Shown piece by piece: positions 59,067 to 64,000 of a stretch of DNA of 64,000 nt. This DNA comes from Gorsachius magnificus (taxonomy: Eukaryota > Chordata > Aves > Pelecaniformes > Ardeidae), in NCBI GenBank assembly GCA_034008185.1, contig CM067086.1, positions 67,936,286 through 68,000,285 on the forward strand, in the 5' to 3' direction. The notes below the pieces were generated by a model, which saw nothing but the letters and a program-made list of their open reading frames with translations, ran no database searches and had not been told where the DNA came from. Made by a program: the position numbers and the translations under genes. Positions within the stretch are counted from its first letter, which is position 1. Each line of letters opens with the position of its first letter.

Positions 59067-59801
59067 ACCACAGAATCACCAGCTGGCTGAGGCTGGAAGG
59101 GACCTCTGGAGGTCACCTGGTCCAACCCTCCTGCTCAAGTCAGGCCACCTACAGCCAGTTGCCCAGAACTGTGTCTACATGGTTTTTGAATATCTGCAAG
59201 GATGGAGACCCCACAGCCTCCCTGGGCAACCCATTTCCTTGCTCAGTCACCCTTACTGTAAAAAAAACACCAAACCCCAAAACAAAGTAAAACCCCAAAA
59301 CTTTTTCCTGAAGTTCAGAGGGAACCTCCTGTGTTTCAGTTTGTGCCCGTTGCATCTGGTCCTGTCACTGGGCACTGCTGAAAAGAGCCTGGCTCCATCC
59401 TCTCTGTACCCTCCCTTCACATGTTTATATAAATTGATAAGATCCCTCTGAGCCTTCTCTTCTCTGGGCTAAATAGTCTCAGCTCTCTCAGCCTTTTCTC
59501 ATAGAAGAGATGTTCTAGACCCTTAATCATCCTTGTAGCCCTCCATTGGACTCTCTCCAGTAAGCCCATGTCTTCCTTCTACTGAGGGCCCCAGAACTGG
59601 CCACAGCACTCCAGGAGTGGCCTCACCAGTGCTGGATAAAGGGGAAGGATTGCCTGCCTTGGCCTGATAGCAGTACTTTAATACAGCAGAAGGTATCGTT
59701 CTCCTTTGCAGCAAGGCCACATTGCTGGCTCATGTTCAGCCTGGTGTCCACCAGCACCCCAAAGTCCTTTTCTGCCAAGCTGCTTTCCAGCTGGGTCTCC
59801 C
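59067..59801 (-). mobile_element. CR1 LINE fragment, 3' part of an LTR-split copy
   Basis: On the minus strand CR1 ORF2 text runs from KDFGVLVDTRLNMSQQC (about 59775), through the ALVRPLLE-like region (59615), [20 protein letters not shown] (59500) and [19 protein letters not shown] (59330). It continues to NGLPREAVGSPSLQIFKNHV (59200) and then the 3' UTR (GACCTCCAGAGGTCCCTTCC). The 3' end lies near 59067 with one CAGAATCAC-type unit. Stops and frameshifts are present. An insertion of T/G-rich sequence lies at 59259-59302. The 5' side is interrupted at 59801 by an LTR and resumes at 60379. Older than that LTR. Confidence 0.93.
59259..59302 (-). repeat. TTTTGGGG-like expansion inside CR1
   Basis: On the minus strand two TTTTGGGGTTT-type blocks and a final T8 lie between the CR1 codons for EKV and those for FFTVRV. 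Other CR1 copies here go straight from RK(N/K) to FF, so about a dozen codons look inserted. The reading frame is kept through it ([12 protein letters not shown]). Confidence 0.75.
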
Positions 59802-60378
59802 TGTGGTAGGTTGACCTTGGCTGGATGCTACCAAGCCGCTCTATCTCTTCCCTCTTCAGCAGGACAGGCAGGGAGAAAATGAGATGGGAAAGAAAATAAA
59901 AACCACTTGTGGGTCAAGATAAAGGCAGTTTAATAAAAGCAAAAGCCATGCGTGGAGGCAAAAGGAAAACAAAAGTTTTATTCTCTACTTCCCATCAGCA
60001 GGCGATGTCCAGCCACTTCCCGGGAAGCAGGGCTTCAGTATGTGTAGCGGTTGTTCCAGAAGACAGATGTAATAAATAACAAACGCCCTCCCTTCCTCAC
60101 CCTTTCACTTAGCTTTTATTTCTGAGCTGACATTGTACGGTATGGAATATCCCTTTGGTCAATTTGGGTCAGTTGTCTTGGCTATGCCCCCTCCCAAGAT
60201 CTTGCCCACTCCCAGCCTACTGGTGGGAGAGGGAGATGTTGGAGAGACAGCCTTGATGGCTCAGAAGTCCCCAAACAACCTCTGGGTTATCAGCACCTTT
60301 CTAGGTACTGATACAAAGCACAGTGCTATGAGGGCTGCTGTGGGGAAGACCAGCTCCATCTCAGCCCAACCCAATACA
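59802..60378 (-). mobile_element. Endogenous retrovirus LTR nested in CR1
   Basis: A minus-strand LTR of 577 bases, start TGTATTGGGTTGGGCTGAGA (60378 downward) and end CCAAGGTCAACCTACCACA (at 59802). It is related to, but diverged from, the other LTR family here: it shares the TGATAACCCAGAGGT, GGTATTCCATACC-like and AAACTGCCTTTATCTTGACC regions and has an AATAAAAGCT TATA-like site. CR1 text stops at 59801 and continues at 60379, so the LTR inserted into a pre-existing CR1. Flanks (CTCCC and GGCCC) match at three of five positions, so the target duplication is decayed. No internal viral sequence, so a solo LTR. Confidence 0.87.
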
Positions 60379-60445
60379 GGCCCCCAGAATATTGGTGCAT
60401 GACATGGTTCTTCCTTCTTCCTCCAGTGCATTTCTTCTTGAACTA
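60379..60445 (-). mobile_element. CR1 continuation, 5' side of the split copy
   Basis: CCCCCAGAATATTGGTGCAT and the following TTCTTCCTCCAGTGCA fit the CR1 ORF2 region just upstream of the LESSLAEKD segment read at 59785. The words are shared with the HLGQG-YRLGDE area of the 16396 CR1 copy on the opposite strand. It is short and diverged. The right boundary near 60445 is uncertain. Confidence 0.6.
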
Positions 60446-61383
60446 GAAAGAAAATGTCTTTTAATATTTCAGCATTAGGGCTTCAATTCCCTCATACAAC
60501 TCATTGCCTCTCAAAAATGTTAACAAGGTCTTTTTCTATGGTACATGGCAGAGGATGCGAGCTTGCAGCTCCTGTGGGGAGGTGGATCGGGTACTGTAAT
60601 GTGCTTTGGTTTCTACACCAATGCATCAAGCAGGAATACTATGTTCCCCTATAATTTCCCTAGGGCAAACTCCTTATACCTGCATTTAACACAAATGAAC
60701 TCTTCAAAGCATCAAGGAAACATTTCTTATGTACAGAAACTGCTTGAGAAGAAGATGTAGCAAAAGATGAGGTTGTCCCAGATGGGAAGAAAAGATGTGT
60801 ATAGGCTAGGACACATTTAGGGGTGTTTATTGATGGAGCGTTTCCACCCTCTGAATGACTTGTGCTTGGAGCAAGGACAGGTTCAAGAACATGCTGATAA
60901 ATATTCTGCTGTCAATGGTGAGGCTCCAGCTTTCCCCATACGTTTTACTGGAGAGGTGGAGGCACTTCTCACAGCAACAAATCTTCCTGCTGATATCTTT
61001 AACCTGTTATTTTTTCCTCTTTCCAGTGAATAGCTGCAGGTTGTGTGAGTGGTTATTCTCAAACGTCTTATGAACTCCTCAGCATCAAGGATATTGTGTG
61101 TATGTAAACTTATATAGAGAAATACAAAGACAGCATGTGGAGAATTGGATCTTCATTCCCCACCAAATCTCTCCTTCCAGCTCAGGCTGGCAAAGGAGGG
61201 AACAGAGGGTTTCAAACCTTTCCAGTATTGCTATAACCTTTTCATATTTTCCACATGCTAGCACATATTTAAGGTGTGAAAAGGGTCAGGAGAAGTCTCC
61301 TTTGGATGACTCGTCCTTGGCACATGCTGTATCAAGTTGCTGTCTTTGCAGGGCTTGTCTGATTTCAGATGTAAGCACGTGGG
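60446..61383. other. Unique non-coding sequence
   Basis: Nothing recognised: no exon, RNA gene or repeat. The short frames are ordinary. Confidence 0.5.
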
Positions 61384-61626
61384 ATCATAGAATCATCTAG
61401 GTTGGAAAAGGCCTTTAAGATCATCATGTCCAAACGTTAACCTAGCACTGCCGTCCCGCCACTAAACCCTGTCCCTAAGCACCTCATCTACCAGTCTTTT
61501 AAATACCTCCAGGGATGGGGACTCGACCACCTCCCTGGGCAGCCCATTCCAGAGCCTGACAGCCCTTTTGGGGAAGAAGTTTTTCCTAATGTCCAACCTA
61601 AACCTGTCCTGGCACAACTTCAGACT
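61384..61626 (-). mobile_element. CR1 LINE fragment, 3' end
   Basis: The minus strand encodes [39 protein letters not shown] and [11 protein letters not shown], ending at the natural stop near 61462. The CR1 3' UTR follows, with a single ATTCTATGAT unit at about 61384. Same subfamily as 1813 and 3290. The 5' break lies near 61626, where CTTGGAGGGGTTTCGCGG begins unrelated sequence. Confidence 0.95.
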
Positions 61627-62173
61627 TGGAGGGGTTTCGCGGTGTGTAGGACAGGTAGCGCCACAAGTTGCATTCTCTGACACCCCACGGTCCAGAAGAG
61701 GAGCCAGGGTCGGTCTGTGATGGCAGACATGGGTGGACTTTTATTTGGGCACTGCTGCTGATGGTGATGGCTGCTCTATCTGCTGTGCCATATTTTTCAC
61801 CCCAAAAGGCCAGCTTTGGCGCTATGGAGAGCAGCATGATTACTTAGACTGCACCTATAGCACATGAGAGTCCTTTCCATGTCAGCGGTGACTAAACCAT
61901 CCTTCCCAGGAGGAGGGTGGGGTGGAAAATGCTGTGATTACCAAGCTGATATCCTGCGATTGCTATTGACAATCAAATTGGGTGATTCTCCTCTGGCTGA
62001 TTAGACCAGATGTGCAGGACATTTTTAATAAACTGCAAAACAATTGCAATGATTTGATAGCAAACCTGAATAGAATGGATTAATAATTTAAGACTCAAGC
62101 AAACGCGCCGTCTTTGAAAGTCATGTATTCTGGCAGGCAGTTTAATGCTCCTGCGCAGCAGCCATGCTGCCCT

Positions 62174-62209
62174 TGTGCTTCAAAAGAAACCTGTGCTTCA
62201 AGAGAAACC
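62174..62209. repeat. 18-bp tandem duplication
   Basis: TGTGCTTCAAAAGAAACC at 62174-62191 is followed directly by a copy with one change (CAAGAG for CAAAAG) at 62192-62209. Confidence 0.95.
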
Positions 62210-63748
62210 TGGCAGACCTGATTGGCCCCCTGCCTTGCACTCCAGTTAAGGTATAAATCTGATGCTCGGACTCCTCATTCACCTCCTTGATTTGTCTAGA
62301 GAATTCAATGCTGGTGCTGATGGGATGAGGGGTGTGAAGGGATGGGTTGATGCAGGGGTTGGTTGGGTGGTCGGGGCATTGCGGGAGATGCTGAGTGTGG
62401 TCAGGTTGATGGAGAAACCTGTTTAATTAATACATTATGTACTAATCAGTGCCATCATTGCATCTATTGCAGTCTAAATCTGTCAGGTTAGATGGGGTAA
62501 GCTGTGGGAATGTATTGGAAAAGATGCTTCTGCTGTGGTGGAGAAGGGGTTTGCTCTTTTGCTCCAAACTGGGCCCACTCTGATTTGTCACTCCCTTATA
62601 GACTTGCTCCAAACCATTTCCACTGATGTTATATATGCATTTTGAACACTACTACTGCTTTTATTTTTAAGAGGGAAACAGCCAAGCAGAGCAGGAATTC
62701 TAATAAATGCTGACACAAAGCCAAGTGTCGGACTGTCCAATCAGTCAGATCAGAGAAATGCATTAAAGAAATTAAGTTTCATGAAAGCTTATTAAAAGGG
62801 ACAATTAGTGGGGAGCAGGTTCCTTATCAAATGGCAACTACATCTTCAAAATACAAGGGAGTGCTGACATTGGGGTGATTGGACCAGAGACTGTGGGTCA
62901 GGCACTGTGTAATTAATTTATTCCAGAGCTTGCACTGAGAAATCAGATGGCAGTATATTAGAAACCCTGTAATTACAGAAGTATGGCTTACAAGACCAGT
63001 TGCAGGAAACCGCTACTTTTATGTGATATCCATTCTCTAGTCGCACCAAGCCACCCAGTCTGGTGCAAGATGCTTCTCTACATGAGCTCCGTGAAGGAGA
63101 TGGTCTCCTTCTGCTTGGGTATCTTCAGATCTTATTGGGATTGTGTGTTTCAAACACCATCATGCAGTCGAGTTAGAGGCATTTTGTCTCTGATGGGCTT
63201 GAATGGAGATATTGAACAGAAACACTTGTATAGCACCAGTGGATGGTGAGGCTTTTGCTGTGTGAATCCCTTTAGAGGACAGGGGAGCAGCAGGAGGCTG
63301 TTGCTGAGTGCAAGTAGCTTCTTACAAGAGGTCTGTGTTTCATTTCTATTCTTAAGAAGAGGCGAAGCACCACATACTTTGCTTCTGTTTCTGAATATAA
63401 AGATGGGAGGCAGGCTGCAAGTTTCTCCAGGCGTGTTGTATTATTCATGCAAGAAGAGATGCGGCGAAATGGGTTATGTGCTTTTCCAGAACCATTCCTA
63501 GGGCTTTTCCATTGCATTCCTAAGCCTTTTGGTTGCTTTGTTCAGAAAGCTTATGATTTTTTTTAGTCTGAATGCCATTTTCAACTCTTCCTTTCAAAGC
63601 AAGGGTTTTGCTAATGATAGCTTTCTTGGACTACATAGCGCAGGTGGGGAATGCCTTGGCTGCCCATTTCTGTGTCTTATTTTTTCTGTTTGCACACTGA
63701 CTCTGTAATATATAACATAAAAGCAGTAGATCAGACACACCTGATTAG

Positions 63749-63765
63749 AAAAAAAAAAAAAAAAA
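63749..63765 (+). repeat. A17 homopolymer
   Basis: Seventeen consecutive A, followed by TTAATC. No retroposed body is recognised on the 5' side. Confidence 0.95.
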
Positions 63766-64000
63766 TTAATCTTTCCTAGTGTCCTGTTTCTGGCAGTGAT
63801 CAAAATCAGAGCCCCAGGAATAAGAGAATAAGGCAAGCAGGTAGAGATGTGTCCTCAAAATACTATCCCAGACTTCAGGAATTTGCTTCTGGGGCATTTC
63901 CTGACGCAAGACTGGTGTCTTGGTGTTTAATAAGTATCTAAGTCATCTCTTTAGTGACTTTTTTCATCTTGCCTGGAGGGAGTGAAGAGTTGGCATAGCT

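Larger units (their letters stand above)
61627..64000. other. Unique, partly CNE-like stretch
   Basis: No gene or RNA recognised. AT-rich sections at about 61980-62110 and 62690-62870 have the look of conserved non-coding sequence (TTAATAAACTGCAAAAC, GATTAATAATTTAAGAC). Also contains an 18-base tandem duplication (62174-62209) and an A17 run (63749-63765). Confidence 0.5.

Noticed and set aside
59259..59302. Interstitial telomeric repeat
   Set aside because: Vertebrate telomeres are TTAGGG. The TTTTGGGG-like units here number only two and sit inside CR1.
58933..59451. 172-codon plus-strand frame
   Set aside because: Its second half is the antisense of the CR1 copy at 59067-59801.
1..64000. 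tRNA, rRNA, CRISPR, prokaryotic operon or intact provirus
   Set aside because: No cloverleaf or B-box-like word in context, no spaced repeats, no operon structure, and no gag/pol/env frame next to any LTR.

Overview
The window looks like nuclear DNA from a bird, inferred only from its repeats. It holds ten pieces of CR1 (chicken repeat 1) non-LTR retrotransposon counted as eleven segments, because one piece is split. Nearly all are 5'-truncated and carry the CR1 3' end, several with the 8-base ATTCTATG-type microsatellite tail. It also holds four LTRs of avian endogenous retroviruses. There are no operons, ribosome binding sites, CRISPR arrays, prokaryotic genes, tRNA genes or rRNA genes. I found no protein-coding gene that I can name. 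The longest open frames are CR1 or LTR sequence or scattered short frames. The window is best read as an intergenic region or part of a very large intron, with about 9% recognisable interspersed repeat.

Layout. 1-6.1 kb: two closely similar CR1 3' ends in opposite orientation (1813-2250 minus, 3290-3707 plus), a CR1 scrap near 4.7 kb, a homopyrimidine tract and an (AT)9 repeat. 6.1-9.7 kb: a truncated LTR (6149-6562), a longer CR1 3' piece with an open frame (8695-9338), and directly after it a 98-codon open frame on the minus strand that looks exon-like (9366-9660). 9.7-16.4 kb: unique sequence. 16.4-17.05 kb: a decayed CR1 reverse transcriptase segment missing its catalytic FADD stretch. 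17-32.8 kb: mostly unique AT-rich DNA with two short CR1 3' ends (23.5 and 25 kb), a perfect 14-base inverted repeat at 22.4 kb and several stretches resembling conserved non-coding DNA. 32.8-42 kb: two solo LTRs of one family in opposite orientation (32803-33373 minus, with an exact TCCTT target duplication; 41482-42047 plus, with an intact CRE/E-box). 42-59 kb: unique DNA with one CR1 at 53.1 kb and a homeodomain-site-rich AT block at 50.4 kb. 59-61.6 kb: an older CR1 split by an inserted LTR, then another CR1. 61.6-64 kb: unique, CNE-like.

Nothing here forms a pathway. The relationships visible are evolutionary: insertion, truncation, nesting and solo-LTR formation. The places most worth testing are the exon-like minus-strand frame at 9.4-9.7 kb, the inverted repeats at 22.4 and 36.4 kb, the LTR promoter at 41.7 kb and the CNE-like blocks. 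I did not find a convincing new biological system.
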